NCBI GenBank assembly: GCA_947000775.1
Contig: CAMQGK010000058.1
Span: 1,330,001-1,394,000, forward strand
DNA: 64,000 nucleotides
From: Pterois miles
Taxonomy: Eukaryota; Chordata; Actinopteri; Perciformes; Scorpaenidae
Reading direction: 5' to 3'
The position numbers and the translations under genes were made by a program. Under the pieces are notes generated by a model. The model saw only the letters and a program-made list of their open reading frames with translations, was not told where the DNA came from and searched no databases. Positions 1 through 11,963 of this stretch are shown piece after piece (the first letter of the stretch is position 1; every line of letters starts with the position of its first letter).

Positions 1-1975
1 ACTATCTAACTATAAAGCAACCAGTACTTGTACTTCTGTGTATCCTAAGACTCCCGCAGCCGATCGGTGGTGTGTTTCTGGGGACCCACAGACCTGTATT
101 GTTGAAGTTGGTGCATGTTTGACATACGACACATTCAGTGTACATAAACTATGAAAACACAATTGATAACGCTCACTACCGCTGCTGGATCCTGGAGAGA
201 CTACAACCCAACTCTTCGGGCTGTTGACAACGGCGTGAGCAGCGATACTGGGAGCCAATCAGTCGGCCCGTTGAGACCGGGCACTGCACTAGTTTTTCAA
301 AATAACAACGAGACAACAGCAGGCAGGACCAAAGATAAAAAAAAAAAAAACAAAAAAACAGTGTATGTGTTTTTGATTGGATCTACCTTTAAAAATAGCC
401 TAGTTTGGTCTATACATATTAATCAGCTTTTAAGTTCATACTTAATAAGCCAACAGCACCAGAAATCTCTACTTCTGGCCAGTACACATATTTGCTTCTT
501 GCCAATAATTGGATGAGAAGATTGATTTCACTATATGAAGCTACAGTCAGCAGCTGGTTATAGCACAAAGATCACTAATCATATCTCATGTCTTGTTGGG
601 CAGCGCCAGGCTGTTTCCACACCGTACGCTAGCGAAGCTAACTGCTGTAGCTCCTAATGAAGCATCAACATCATATTTTTTATTCTGGGTAACAAAGTGA
701 ATGAGCTGTCTGAATAACTGAAGTCTGTGTGACGACGGTATGTAGCCTTTATTTTATGCAACCTTTAATGTCTGTGGTTTTTGTCAGTCGTTTAACAAAA
801 GAACGAAACGAACCCAGACTTGACACGCGAGTACACTCGGCAGGACATTTCCTATCAAAGGGAGTATTGTCTCAGATTTATCGAGACTCTCGCCACACAT
901 GACTTGTTCATCAGTTCAGACTTGCGTGCTCCCCCCTCCGGTCTCTCCGATATGACCTTGCCCTCCCGCCACCATGAACAATGGGCCTGCTGTGGACCGG
1001 CTCCAGCACTTTCCTTTACCTGGCGCTGGACCAAACCCCATCAGTTCATGTGGCTCTCTGTTGGACTGTTAACTTAGTGTGGGGTCAGCACATCTGACCA
1101 TCTCACATCCGCCCATTTATGTCGTTCAAGACGGCGTTGTGATGGAAACCTCCCAGTGTCTGTGGAGCAGCCATCTGAACCACAGATTCAACTAATAAAT
1201 GAGGCATTTTCATCTCAGTCATGTCAGTTATGTATTTTACAAAACAAGCTGTTTGTGGAAAAATTGTGTAAAATAAAAAAATCAAGTGACAGCAAGTAAA
1301 ACTCCTAATTTGGGAATATGCAGCGGATCATGACTGTCTGCATGGAGACGGTTTCTGCTTCAGAGTAACAGGACGTCAAACACACTGAGTCACTGCCTGT
1401 TTGCTGCTGCAGTGTTATGGTGACCCGGTCCAACCCAGCAGCACCCTCCCCGTCTCCGCCTCCCCACCCACCAACGCTCCTGTTGTCCTCCGCTGTATCA
1501 CCACAGAAACAGGAACGTATCTGTGCTCCTGCCAACCCCCCCCCCCCAATAACTGAAGGACCAGTAACTGTCTATAAAGGTGGGTGTGTCTCAAAGCAGG
1601 GCAAGCAGGTATAAATAGACACGATAATTAACCATCAAGTCTCCACTAGACTCTTATCAGGTGTTTTGTGTGTAAATTAAAGCAAACGCTGCTCTTAGCT
1701 TCACATGTTTCACCAGACCAGGAGAGTAGCGTCACTCTAACAGCTCTCTACTTCAGCAGAGCGGCACTTTGAGCTACAAGCTAAATGCTAATGTCAGCAT
1801 GCTAACATGCACACCATGGAGGTGTGAAGAGATCTGGATCCAGCGCTGGAGGCGGGGCCTCGTTCAGTCTCAGTGCACCGTGAAGCCAAGATGGCTTCCG
1901 ACTGGATAAACACCCAAACTTTCGGCGGTCTTCCTCATCCACTGGGCCCATGGAGCAGGTGCAGTAGCTTCCGCT
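1..1975. other. Non-coding stretch, no gene recognised
   Basis: Short open frames on both strands match nothing I recognise and lack coding character. Visible details are an A-rich run at 337-358, an 11-base cytosine run near 1538-1548 and an isolated TATAAATAG at 1610-1618 with no reading frame downstream. The part from about 1755 to 1960 resembles repeat-derived DNA (gctaatg/gctaac motifs common in fish dispersed repeats). Confidence 0.5.
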
Positions 1976-2034
1976 CGGTCACATGACTCGGTCACATGAC
2001 TCAGTCACATGACTCGGTCACATGACTCGGTCAT
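1976..2034. repeat. 13-bp minisatellite, about 4.5 copies
   Basis: The unit cggtcacatgact repeats four times with one substitution (cagtc in the third) and ends in a partial unit. Each unit carries CACATG, an E-box-like hexamer, but there is no other sign of regulatory use. Confidence 0.85.
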
Positions 2035-2154
2035 GAGGACACAGCCGTCACGGTTTGCTAACTCCGCCTCATCCCCTGACTTCTTCACATGATAGTGGGA
2101 AGAAAATAACTCTGGATTCAGCTATTAGTGCGTTTCACTACTTTCAGGACCGTC

Positions 2155-2415
2155 CATCCAGCTCCATTATGCCTCATCCCGTTAGGGGTCTGGAGCTGAT
2201 CCCAGCCGGTATTGAGCGTAGGTGGGTTTCACCGTGGACAGGTCCATCACAGGGCTGACACATAGACAACCATTCACACCTACCGGACATTTAGAGTCAA
2301 CAATTAACCTGCATGTCTTTGGACTGTGGGAGGAAACCGGAGAACCTGGAGAAAACCCACGCTGACACGGTAAGAACTCCACACAGAAGGACCCCACGCT
2401 GGATTCAAACCTGCT
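2155..2415 (-). mobile_element. Teleost tRNA-derived SINE copy (family B), minus orientation
   Basis: Read on the minus strand it carries the marker blocks gtgggttttctccaggttc, tcccacagtccaaagacatg and ctgtgatggacctgtcc, ending in the ccctaacgggatgag tail. Further copies are at 19275, 26606, 43520 and 59838. The 5' tRNA-like head is degraded. I could not fix a formal family name without a repeat library. Confidence 0.75.
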
Positions 2416-2424
2416 AAAAATGAA

Positions 2425-2560
2425 AGATCCTCTGAGTTACAGACGTCTCATAATGGAAGTCTATAGGAAAAAGTCTTTTTTGGCCCAATGACATCACGTG
2501 ACGGACACAGTAGTTGCAGTACCACCGTTTGGCCACTAGGACCATGTTGGGATCAACGAC
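2425..2560 (+). repeat. Dispersed repeat, member of an inverted pair with 53352-53471
   Basis: The reverse complement of 53352-53471 matches this stretch through several blocks: gatcctctgag, acagacgtct, gtgacggacacag and gggatcaacg. The match is imperfect, as expected for two old copies of one dispersed element. It begins just beyond the SINE at 2155-2415. Confidence 0.7.
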
Positions 2561-3770
2561 TGGCGCTCCTCCTGGAGGCTTGATGTCCACCGTGATAAAG
2601 CTTTAGCCTGTTAGCATGCTAAGATTTGCTAATTAGCACTAAACACAAAGTGCCGCTGGGCTGATGGATGAATCATTTGTTTTATCATATAAAAATATAA
2701 CTTGGACCCAACGATGTCCTAAGACGAAGAGGCACCTCAGATATCGTCAGAATCTATCCTTTGAGGTTCTTCTATATCTGTACCAAACTGTTTGGTAATC
2801 CATCCAGTAGCTGGGTTCATCCTGTGGGGAACATGAATGTCTATAGCTGGCCTACATTCTTTTTGACCTGATAATTGCTGAGATGTTATAGTCTGCCTCA
2901 AGGTGGTGGACGGAGTGACCTGCTTTGCCGTCCACAAAATGTTTTATACTGATGTTATGAAGCGATTATCTATATAACGTAACCCTCCTCTGAGCAGGCG
3001 CCCTGTAGACCGGTGACCTCAGTATGATCCAGCTGATCCGGTGGAGCCTGACCATGCAGGCGGGACTCTGGGTCCTGGCTGGGGAGCGCTCTGTGGACAG
3101 ATGTAAGATTTGTCCTCGGGTCCCTGCGGTGCAGCCGGCCGTGAACCAGGCAGCAGCGGCTGGATTGAGCCGGTTCAGTGTAATGGTGCCTCGCCTCGGT
3201 GGGTTCAGCGCTCAGTCATTTAATCCGGTCTGTGGGCGGGGGGGGGCGGATCCAGTGGGGGAGGGAGGAGGCGAGGAATGAGGAGGCGTGTTAGCGCCGC
3301 CTGGTCTGATGCTGCTCAGCCAGCAGGTTGTGACTGAGCCTCGTGACCCTGAGAGGGTTCGGTCCATGTCGGACGTCTTCATGAGGCAGCTGGATGTTAA
3401 TAAAGTCAGTTTTAGTTAATCTTTGATGCCTCCATTATAAGACAGTCCACACCATGCTGGGCTTAGAGTCTGTTTTAATGTGTACTTGATGTAAAATCGG
3501 ACCCATTTCACCCCTTTCTGGGAAATCTGACCCTAATCAGCACTTTGAAACTGTTATTTTCAGCTCTTACTTACTATAACTGGCCTTTTTTCTGACCTCA
3601 GCCACCCCCTGCCTGCACAACGCCCTCCATACTCCATTACTGTGATTAGTGAGTCCAAATGGACCCCTGATGTCGGCCCACAGGGCCACTTGAGTCATGT
3701 TTACCTGCCACCACTCTGAAATCATCCAGAACCCGCCGTTTCCCTTCAGACACGCACCTACACAGAGCTG
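2561..3770. other. Non-coding stretch, no gene recognised
   Basis: I see no convincing exon. A moderately CpG-rich patch with G runs lies at about 3120-3300, without a recognisable reading frame. gctaac/gctaag motifs near 2605-2640 suggest more repeat debris. Confidence 0.45.
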
Positions 3771-3990
3771 TGTCCACAGAGTCCACAGAGTCCACTGACT
3801 GTCCACAGAGTCCACTGACTGTCCACAGAGTCCACTGACTGTGTGCACAGAGTCCACTGACTGTGTCCACAGAGTCCACTGACTGTCCACAGAGTCCACT
3901 GACTGTGTGCACAGAGTCCACTGACTGTGTCCACAGAGTCCACTGACTGTCCACAGAGTCCACTGACTGTGTCCACAGAGTCCACTGACT
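3771..3990. repeat. 20/22-bp minisatellite, about 10-11 copies
   Basis: The unit gtccacagagtccactgact alternates with a 22-base form carrying an extra gt (gtgtccacag or gtgtgcacag). Open frames on the minus strand (VDSVDSQWTLW-type peptides) arise only because the unit has no stop there. Confidence 0.95.
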
Positions 3991-5159
3991 GTGTCTCCTG
4001 TGTCCACCAGACCAGTCCCTAGAGACTGACTCCTACCAGATGTGTAACATCAGCATCCAGTCCTGCTGGGTGTTTGCTGCCAGGGACAGATTTAAGTCCT
4101 CCAGTCCCATGTAAGCACTGGGCTGAATGAGGACATGTATTGTCTGGCTGTAGCCACAAAGCCTGCAGGGATTCATTATCATCATTATAACCATGTTATC
4201 GTGCTGCATGCTACGATGCTATGAGTCATTTCGTTCTGTTTACAGCGGTGGATGTTGTAACAGCTGTCACCTCGTTTCCTCGGATCACAGTTTCTGTTTC
4301 GTTGCTTCACTGGAAAAGTTTAGTTGGACCAGAAGGTTCATGACCTGAATCAGTATTCACGTCTCCTCCATAACGCTAACAACAGCATATCGATGTAACG
4401 TAGTGTATTCTGTGGTGGGACGGGGTGATATGAGGGGTGAAGTCAAAGGTCAAAGTCTCAGCTGATAAAGCCGTCTCTGCTCACCTCCGGGACAGATTAC
4501 ACAAGACAAAGACCAGACAGCCCCGGAGGCGTCTCCAAAACACAGCGTGTCCTTTTCAGACACCAAGACCTCAGGTCAGTTATTCAGTATCAGTCTATCA
4601 GTCTGGTATTATTATTATTAGTAGTAGTAGAGGACTGGACAGTCACAGTCACATCATGTCTCAACAAGCATCACCGTCCAAAGTTGTCCCTCATTTTTAC
4701 AGATGAAACTGTAACTGCACTAAACTTGTTATAAAGCTAACACCTATATAAACTGGAAGATTGATGCCACTCTTAGCTTAGCTTAGCATACAGGCTGGAA
4801 ACAGACTCCATCTTGTTACGTAGAAGATCTGGTGTAAAAACAGCAAGTTGTGATTTTATGAGGGGTTGTGTCCTGGTCCTGGTCCTGGTCTGCTGGCCGC
4901 TGCTCCAAATGTTGTCCACCTCAGGGTTACAGGAGGGGACACGACAGGGAGTAAGAAATAAAATCAATTACATCGGTTAGATACAGTCAATAATAAGAAC
5001 TGCTGTGTATACAGAAGTCAGAGACTTAGAAATAAAATTAGATTAAATTAAAAGGAAGCACAAAGTTGTAGGTGATATTTGGCTCTAAACAGACATTATT
5101 TTATTGTCATAACCAGACAACCTGTTCTCACTCTAAACTCACCACGTATACAGACGCTT
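3991..5159. other. Non-coding stretch, no gene recognised
   Basis: There is no supported gene. Simple-sequence patches include (att)/(agt) runs near 4605-4630 and a ggtcctggtcctggtc run near 4873-4890. Short ORFs lack coding signature. Confidence 0.45.
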
Positions 5160-6036
5160 GGTCGGGACCCCTCTGCGTCGGCCAGGTCGGGAGCCCTCGG
5201 TGCCGCCCAGGTCTGGACCCCTCGGCGTCGGCCAGGTAGGGACCCCTCGGCGTCTACCAGGTTGGGACCCCTCTGCGTCGGCCAGGTCGGGAGCCCTCGG
5301 TGCCGCCCAGGTCTGGACCCCTCGGCGTCGGCCAGGTAGGGACCCCTCGGCGTCTACCAGGTTGGGACCCCTCTGCGTCGGCCAGGTAGGGACCCCTCGG
5401 CGTCTACCAGGTTGGGACCCCTCGGTGCCGCCCAGGTCTGGACCCCTCTGCGTCGGCCAGGTAGGGACCCCTCGGCGTCTACCAGGTTGGGACCCCTCGG
5501 TGTCTACCAGGTTGGGACCCCTCGGCGTCGGCCAGGTAGGGACCCCTCGGTGTCGGCCCGGTCGGGACCCCTCGGCGTCGGCCCGGTCGGGACCCCTCGG
5601 TGCCGGCCAGGTCGGGACCCCTCGGCGTCTACCAGGTTGGGACCCCTCGGCGTCGGCCAGGTAGGGACCCCTCGGTGTCTACCAGGTTGGGACCCCTCGG
5701 CGTTGGCCAGGTAGGGACCCCTCGGTGCCGCCCAGGTAGGGACCCCTCGGTGTCGGCCCGGTCGGGACCCCTCGGTGCTGCCCAGGTCGGGACTCCTCGG
5801 TGTCTACCAGGTCGGGACCCCTCGGCCTTCGGCCAGGTAGGGACCCCTCGGTGTCGGCCCGGTCGGGACCCCTCGGTGTCGCCCCGGTCGGGACCCCTCG
5901 GTGCTGCCCAGGTCGGGACCCCTCGGTGTCTACCAGGTCGGGACCCCTCGGCGTCGGCCAGGTAGGGACCCCTCGGTGTCTACCAGGTCGGGACCCCTCG
6001 GCGTCGGCCAGGTCGGGACCCCTCGGTGCCGCCTAG
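5160..6036. repeat. 25-bp minisatellite, about 35 copies
   Basis: The anchor gggacccctcgg recurs every 25 bases, separated by variable segments of three main types: cgtcggccaggta, cgtctaccaggtt and tgccgcccaggtc. Twenty-five is not a multiple of three, so each frame cycles through all phases and several stop-free ORFs of 60-170 codons appear together. This argues against coding. The array is GC- and CpG-rich inside AT-rich flanks. Confidence 0.97.
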
Positions 6037-8097
6037 GTTTACAACGAAACTACCTGGTCAGGGAAATGATCGCGGTCGGGGTTAAAAGAATTTAAGTTCC
6101 GTACATAAGTTTAGCGATTACATATGTGACTTAAGTTAGGTTAAGTTCATAAGTTAATTTAAGTATATGTAGCTTAAAATAAGTCAGCATTGAGTTTTGG
6201 CGTCACACGGGACACTAACAGCGGTCTCCTGGGTGAAAGTCCTGTTTTTTGACCCGTCTGTCGGCCTCCCTACGAGGACTACGTCATCAGAGGCGTTTAC
6301 GGTGGTGAGCTGGAAGCCTGGTACGTCTCAGACAGATGCTGAAGGGGGCCTCGTGCTTCGGTATCGGGGTACTGGATCTGGAATAGACTCGTAGCGTGCT
6401 ATCTCTCCATTGCTACTATCTCTCTGTCCCTTGAACCAGGACCTCTATAACTTTGACCCAAAAGAAAGTGGTGTCGATCCCCTCAGCTAACTAACCAACA
6501 GTCCCTAAAGTTCAGAGTAGCAGGAGACACAGGGGTTAAACTGCTATCACCTGATCTATTTTCAGGTAGACGCTGCCTTCTTGACCCCAGGGCCGTTCTG
6601 AGCAGTCGGACCAGGGTCCAAGAAGTGTCTTAGCAGGTAGTAGGTTCAGTATTTTAGTCTGTGAGGCTGTGACTCTCTGAGGACACCAGGCTTAATATTT
6701 GCTCCTGTTGGATAAAGACTAAAGGAAACAGATGCCTCGCACTGTTCAGTAAACTGCCGAGCGTCGGTCTCACAGGACTTCCATGATAGATAGAGCATGT
6801 TGACTCAGCGCAGACTTAACGTTATTTATGTCGGGCTACCTGCTGCGTTATATCACCTTCCTGTTTGTCCCAAACTGGGAGTGTGATGACACATGAAATC
6901 AGTTTGGAGCATTTCATTCTTGATTTTAAGCTGAAGGATTTTGTAACCGAGGATTAGTAATGCCTCCTTGTAGCTCAGCACATCTCACGCAAGAGACAAA
7001 TAAATGTGGAGGCGGTTCAGAGACGTGTGGTATCACATTTTACTGCCTGAAGTACAGGACGACCATAAACCAAGAGGACCAGGAGGGAAACACAGCAAAC
7101 TTGGTCTAGATAGATAACGCTGAACGTTGACCGTGTTACTTAATCAAGAGGACTCCTTGGTGCAGGTCTCAACATGCTCTTATCTGACCTGGTCCGGACT
7201 ATTTTAGGGACATTTAGGAGTGTGGTTATGTCCTTTGAGCCAAATGTTAAACATCCGCCGAAGCATCTTATCTTTCAGGGATACATGAGGGAGTAAACTA
7301 CCGTCTCCTGACAGTCCCTCCTGTTGGGGAAAAAGACGACAGGAGTTTGACCCCCGGTTAAATTTAGTGTCCCCGTTGTTATGATGAAGCATGAATGCCT
7401 GGTGTGGACAGGAGAACACTTTCCGTCTCCCTGCTGATGTCTCATTGTGCTGTGCTAGTCTCTCGGGCCGCGGGGACATCTTCGGGATCATAAATATGCC
7501 GTTTCCACCAGCCAGCTTTTCTTTTCTTTTAGAGGAAATGTGTGCTTGTCTCCAGTCAGAGCTGCCATGCCAGCTGGAGACAGACAGGTACCCACAGAGA
7601 CACATTGTTCGGTCAGACCTGGAGAACGACGGTCTGGGTATTGTTCCACTCCAGGATCTTTGCTTTATTGTTCAGCTCGGTACACAAAGTCAACAACACA
7701 TGCCGGGAATACTGCGCATGGAGGAGGAAAAGATATACTTCCTGGGCCACTTATGGTCGCTGACGGTCTCTGTCCATATAAGGGACGAGGCTGAGGACAT
7801 TTTTTTAAGGAAAACATGAGACTGACAGTTGCTGTTTATGAGGAGAGTTGCCTCTCGAGGGGGAACGCCTTCCAGCCTTATCAACACCGATCAGCCGGGC
7901 TGCATGGGCCACGGGTCAACTGGGCTTGTAAACAGAACCCCCCCCCCCCTCGTATTTTTAGCCCTGCTGACATGCAAAGAGAGATATAATCAGTAAACAG
8001 ACAAAAACAGACTTTAGTGACCTGCATGATGAAGCAAAACCACGAGGTGATTAAAACTATTTAACTGAGGCAGTAAACTTCCTTTACGTCACTTCAG
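6037..8097. other. Non-coding stretch, no gene recognised
   Basis: Open frames on both strands overlap at 7204-7887 but conflict with each other and match no family I know. A cytosine run lies at about 7939-7948. Nothing else could be supported. Confidence 0.4.
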
Positions 8098-8269
8098 AAG
8101 TAGGAGGTAGGAGGTAGGAGGTAGGAGGTAGGTGGTAGAAGGTAGGAGGTAGAAGGTAGGAGGTAGGAGGTAGGTGGTAGGAGGTAGGAGGTAGGTGGTA
8201 GAAGGTAGGAGGTAGAAGGTAGGAGGTAGGAGGTAGGTGGTAGGAGGTAGGAGGTAGGAGGTAGAAGGT
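8098..8269. repeat. 7-bp minisatellite with a 63-bp higher-order period
   Basis: Units of gaggtag type repeat about 24 times with gtggtag and gaaggtag variants. The pattern of variants repeats after about 63 bases, pointing to a secondary duplication of a nine-unit block. The purine-rich strand is entirely the plus strand. Confidence 0.9.
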
Positions 8270-9239
8270 GCTGCTGTATTATAATACATATAATACATTA
8301 TGACTACACACTGTTAGAGCTGCAGACTGAAGTCCAGCAAACACAGGCAGCACACAACAGTCTGATCTATAAACTGCTACCTGACCACAGAAATAAATGA
8401 CCCAGATGTTGCCTTGATTGTCACATCTGGGTCCTTCTCACATCCCTGATCATAACAACATCTCATACATCATACAGTTCAGTGGTGTATATATAGTAAG
8501 TCGACCAGTGCTGAGTATTTACATCAACGGGGCTTTTCACTCCACTGATGTCACCACTTCTCCTACAGTTACTACCACTATTAGTTACTAGTTACTTATT
8601 TTTGCAGATAGAGATTTAACATACAAAATACATGATGAATTTATTTTACACAGTACTTAGACTGAACCACCAAACAGTAAATAAAGTACATGAATTTAGC
8701 ACCTTAGCTTATCTGCAACAGTAAAAAAGCTGTTTACATGTGAATACATCAGTATGAATAATCTAATCTAATAATATAATATAATATAATAGTTGTTCAT
8801 ATAGTGAACACAACCAGGAGGATTTATTCTCCATACAGAGTTTGATAATTACAGTACATTTGGTTGATGATACTTCTGTATTTTCATAATGTTTAAGTCC
8901 ATTTGTAGACTGAGTGGAAACAGTATTTTAGTGATGGTTGTACTTTTCCTTTAATAGAAAGTTCTTCTTTGTTGGGCTACAGGGGTTTCCACGGTTTATA
9001 GGTCCTTAAACAACAACAGAGAGGTAGACATAGAAAGCTGGTGTTGGTGGACACCTCGTAGATTCACTGTTGAGCGCTCAGCTGTCTGAACTGTTATTGG
9101 ACAACGTGGAGACAAACTGGACATTACAAATAACAAATGCATTTCTAGTGAATTCATTAGTGAAATTAAATGAATCCTAATTTATCTCACAGCACACTGT
9201 CATATTTCAGTGACTTCAGACACCAATCAGGCAGATGAA
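8270..9239. other. AT-rich stretch upstream of tcim
   Basis: AT-rich single-copy-looking DNA with short (taata) runs near 8760-8790. It may include distal tcim control sequence, but no specific site stands out. Confidence 0.4.
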
Positions 9240-9380
9240 GTGCTGTTTTACGCAGCCGCTCCAAACTGCCGTGCGTATTTGGAGAGCTCGGCGGACTGTC
9301 GGGGCTGCTGCTGTCCGGGAGAGGCGGCGCCTCTGTCTGCTGATGTCACCGCTGGAGGAGCGAACCTCCCTCCGCAGACC

Positions 9381-9388
9381 TATAAATC
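9381..9388 (+). promoter_or_regulatory. TATA box of tcim
   Basis: The octamer TATAAATC sits in GC-rich DNA 165 bases upstream of the tcim ATG. A cap site about 25-30 bases downstream, near 9408-9413 in a pyrimidine-rich stretch, would give a 5' UTR of about 135 bases with no upstream ATG. The start site is inferred from spacing, not from transcript data. Confidence 0.75.
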
Positions 9389-9545
9389 CCGTCAGGCTCC
9401 GCGGTCTGGCGCTCACTCTCTCTATCCCTGAAGCCTCGAGCCGCTCCGGCGAGTCAGTGCGCACCGAACAACTCATCCTCACCGAGTTGGACGGCCACTC
9501 TTGGAGCAGAGAAACACGAGACATCCAGCGGGAAACAAAGACAAG

Positions 9546-9848
9546 ATGTCTTCCTACGTGTCCTCTGAGTGCCGCCGGGTCAGCCCGTGTGTCCACGGCA
9601 ACAAGTTCGACACGGCGCACCGCAAGAAGGCCGTGGCCAACATCTTCGAGAACGTGAACCAGGACGCGCTGATGAGACTCTTCCAGAAGACGGGCGACAT
9701 GAAGGCGGAGGAGAGAGTGCGGAGCATCTTCTCCTACACCCAGGACCCGGAGGAGACGGCCCGGGCCCTGATGGCGCTGAAGCAGCGGAAGAAGGACAAG
9801 TTCCTCCAGATCGCGGGCATGGTCCGGCAGCTGCTCAAAATGCGCTGA
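9546..9848 (+). CDS. tcim: Tcim (TC1/C8orf4-like) transcriptional and immune response regulator, complete single-exon CDS
   Basis: The frame encodes 100 residues from MSSYVSSECRRVSPCVHG to LLKMR. I recognise it as TCIM from the family core: RVSPxxHGxxFDTA (about residues 11-24), RKKAVANIFEN (26-36), GDMKAEER (50-57) and a RALMALKQRKKDK block (72-84). Human TCIM is about 106 residues, so this copy is essentially full length. There is no signal peptide or membrane segment; the protein is small and basic, rich in helix-forming and charged residues. The ATG at 9546 is the first ATG after the predicted cap site and has A at -3. In mammals TCIM is reported to bind Chibby and so raise beta-catenin signalling, and to modulate NF-kB-linked inflammatory and proliferation responses; that role here is inferred from orthology. 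The gene is intronless, as in mammals. It lies in CpG-rich DNA with no neighbouring gene visible. Identity is confident; species-specific function is not testable here. Confidence 0.95.
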   Translation: MSSYVSSECRRVSPCVHGNKFDTAHRKKAVANIFENVNQDALMRLFQKTGDMKAEERVRSIFSYTQDPEETARALMALKQRKKDKFLQIAGMVRQLLKMR

Positions 9849-10415
9849 CCGCGTTTGTCGCAGTCTTTCACCGCCTGTGTCTCTCTCGGCTCATGAGAGC
9901 CGAACGTGAAAACACTCCCAACGTGACTGGGTTACCGCCGCGGACGCGCCTCACCTTTCGCGGAGGCGCGAAGGAGGATGTGCGGCCGGCCGCCTGGAGG
10001 GCAACAAGCCGCAGCTGTCGCCTCTTGGACAGACGGAGGTGACGGCAGGGGGAGGGGGGTCCTGCCTACAGCACCATGAACTGACTGGAATATGAAGGGC
10101 TGACCGTCCTCCTGGGACTCGGAGTGATGGACGCGCCTCTGTGGATGCCTGACTGTGAACAGGTGCACATCACCGTGGTGTTGGTGGTGGTGGTGCTCGA
10201 GCTGCCATCCCAGACTTTCTAGTGCCGAATAACCTGCCAACATGGACACCTGTCCTCAACACATGCCTTCTGTCTCAGCTTCTCTTTGTTATATGAACTC
10301 TGCCCATCAGTGGCCTCTGATGTCTAACTGTCACCATGTTACAGCACAGTGATGATGATTCATGATGTCTTCCTTTGGTTGTCTTTTTTAAATAAATTAT
10401 TTCATTGTATACTAA
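9849..10415 (+). other. tcim: tcim 3' UTR with poly(A) signal at 10391-10396
   Basis: After the TGA stop the sequence stays non-coding for about 540 bases to a canonical AATAAA at 10391-10396. A T/GT-rich stretch (cttgtttgtcctc) follows within 40 bases, as expected for a cleavage and polyadenylation site near 10410-10420. No intron-like splice pair is needed, so the transcript is probably a single exon of about 1.0 kb. Confidence 0.7.
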
Positions 10416-10419
10416 AGTT

Positions 10420-11098
10420 GAACCCTTGTTTGTCCTCATTAATCAGATCATTCACATTCACAGGTCATCAGATGAGGTCATATGAGCTTAATATCATCCT
10501 GCGAGTTATAGCACATTCATTTATATTAGTTAAATCCTGGTTATGTTAAAACAGCAGTGGAGGGGTGTCGACCTTCATCACTCAGAGGGTAGCGAGGTGT
10601 GAGGATGCTGCAAAACAAAGAAGTAATGACAGCAGTGTAAACACACACATACAACAGGAAAAGGGACATAATCCCCCCATTCAGACATAATTAGACTTGT
10701 TTTCTAAAAGAGGACCAGATGAAATCACTTGTCAACATGTCGTTTTTGACATGAACACATCTGCTGTCCAGCAGCTGTGACCTGTGGCGATAACCAGGGA
10801 ATCCCCCCAGGACAGACCCTCTACATCACCATACAAACAGAAACCTGATGTGTTGATAGGTGGAAACGCTCCACGCAGAAGTGCAACAGCTCGTGTGTTG
10901 GTTGTTGACTCATGTAATGTAGTATTACATTAATGTGACAGAAGGCTGACGGTGAGCTCATCTCTGCCGGTACTGTTCTCGGCTGTGATGCAGCAGGGAA
11001 CAGTTACTCATGAGGGAGGATGTGGTTAACCTTCATAGGGTTTCCCTCACAGCGCTGCATGTGCCTCACCAGACCAGTGCAAACCAGTTTGGGCTGGA
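10420..11098. other. Non-coding stretch downstream of tcim
   Basis: No reading frame, RNA gene or repeat I can name. AT-rich with isolated gct/ctg motifs. Confidence 0.4.
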
Positions 11099-11133
11099 GG
11101 GGGGGGGGTGGTGGTGGTGGTGGGGGGGGCGGC
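11099..11133 (+). repeat. G-run / (GGT)n tract with G-quadruplex potential
   Basis: Two runs of eight or more G flank a (ggt)n segment, giving at least four G-tracts within 35 bases on the plus strand. This meets the usual G3+N1-7 quadruplex pattern. Confidence 0.7.
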
Positions 11134-11904
11134 TTTCTCCGCTCAGCATGTTTGTGCTGGAGTCTATTTAATCGTCCCCGCTTTCCAGATAAGAGCCTGT
11201 CTAAGTAGCATTACAGGTTTAGATGGGTGGAGGTTTCTCTTCTTCACCCTCTGATTCTTCACATGATCCTCCATCACTGCTGCACCTACACCCTGTTTCA
11301 CAGCCTCTGTGGTGCAGTCAGTGGTTGGTGTGTACGAGGCGGCGCTGCAGACTCTCATCACCGGAGTGGATGCCTGCTAAGCTGCCTGCTTTGACAGTCC
11401 CTCTACCGGCTCAAACCAGTTCCAGCACATGATGACAGCCGACTGCCGGCGCTCCTCACATGAGATATGGGAAGCTCCAGTATCAGTCACCCTGAGGTGC
11501 TCAGCTCTGTGGTGAATAATCACCAGTAAGCAGTAAAAGGAGTGTTTGTGTGCTGATGCCAGAAACAAATGGCTCCACGCCCACATGCTCCCTCTCCAGT
11601 CTGAACCTCATCTTTAAGTTACAGGTAGAAAGAGCTTTTCTGTCCTGGTTTAATCAAATCTAAGGCAAAGCATCAACGATAAGCTGTATTTTCTTCACAT
11701 TCACAGCTGTTTCAATCATCACTAGTTTTGAGAAATCAAGAGTTTGATGAGAAGCAACATATCTGTCCGCTGACCATGAAGCTAATCTCTGTTTCCAGTC
11801 TTTGCTGCTAATTTAATATTCAGACTACAGGAACAGCAGAGTGGTATCAACCTTTCCCAATATGTCAAACTATTCCTTTACAGGAATTATGTCTGAAAAC
11901 ATTT
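11134..11904. other. Non-coding stretch, no gene recognised
   Basis: Short ORFs in several frames only; no coding signature or repeat recognised. Confidence 0.4.
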
Positions 11905-11963
11905 AAGACAAGATAAGATAAGATAAGATGAACCTTTATTTATCCCTGGAGGGAAATTTGACA
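11905..11963 (-). mobile_element. Isolated SINE 3' tail
   Basis: (gataa)n followed by gatgaacctttatttatccc and gggaaatttg is the reverse complement of the tail seen on full SINEs in this window (aatttccc...aataaaggt plus a short tandem end). No SINE body follows, so this is a strongly 5'-truncated copy. Confidence 0.7.

Larger units (their letters stand above)
9240..10060. promoter_or_regulatory. CpG-rich segment covering tcim promoter, CDS and early 3' UTR
   Basis: CpG dinucleotides are visibly dense from about 9240 to 10060 compared with the AT-rich flanks on both sides. The segment contains the TATA box, the entire coding region and about 200 bases of 3' UTR. This fits a CpG-island-type promoter of an inducible regulator. 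Boundaries are by eye. Confidence 0.6.

Noticed and set aside
1610..1618. TATAAATAG as a promoter
   Set aside because: There is no reading frame, CpG context or transcript-like structure downstream; probably a chance match.
5158..6095. Overlapping Arg/Pro/Gly-rich ORFs up to 168 codons
   Set aside because: A 25-bp period cycles through all frames; no frame is favoured.
9569..10042. Alternative 157-codon frame overlapping tcim, and the minus-strand frame 9216-9620
   Set aside because: These are shadows of the GC-rich tcim coding region; only the frame from 9546 matches a known family.
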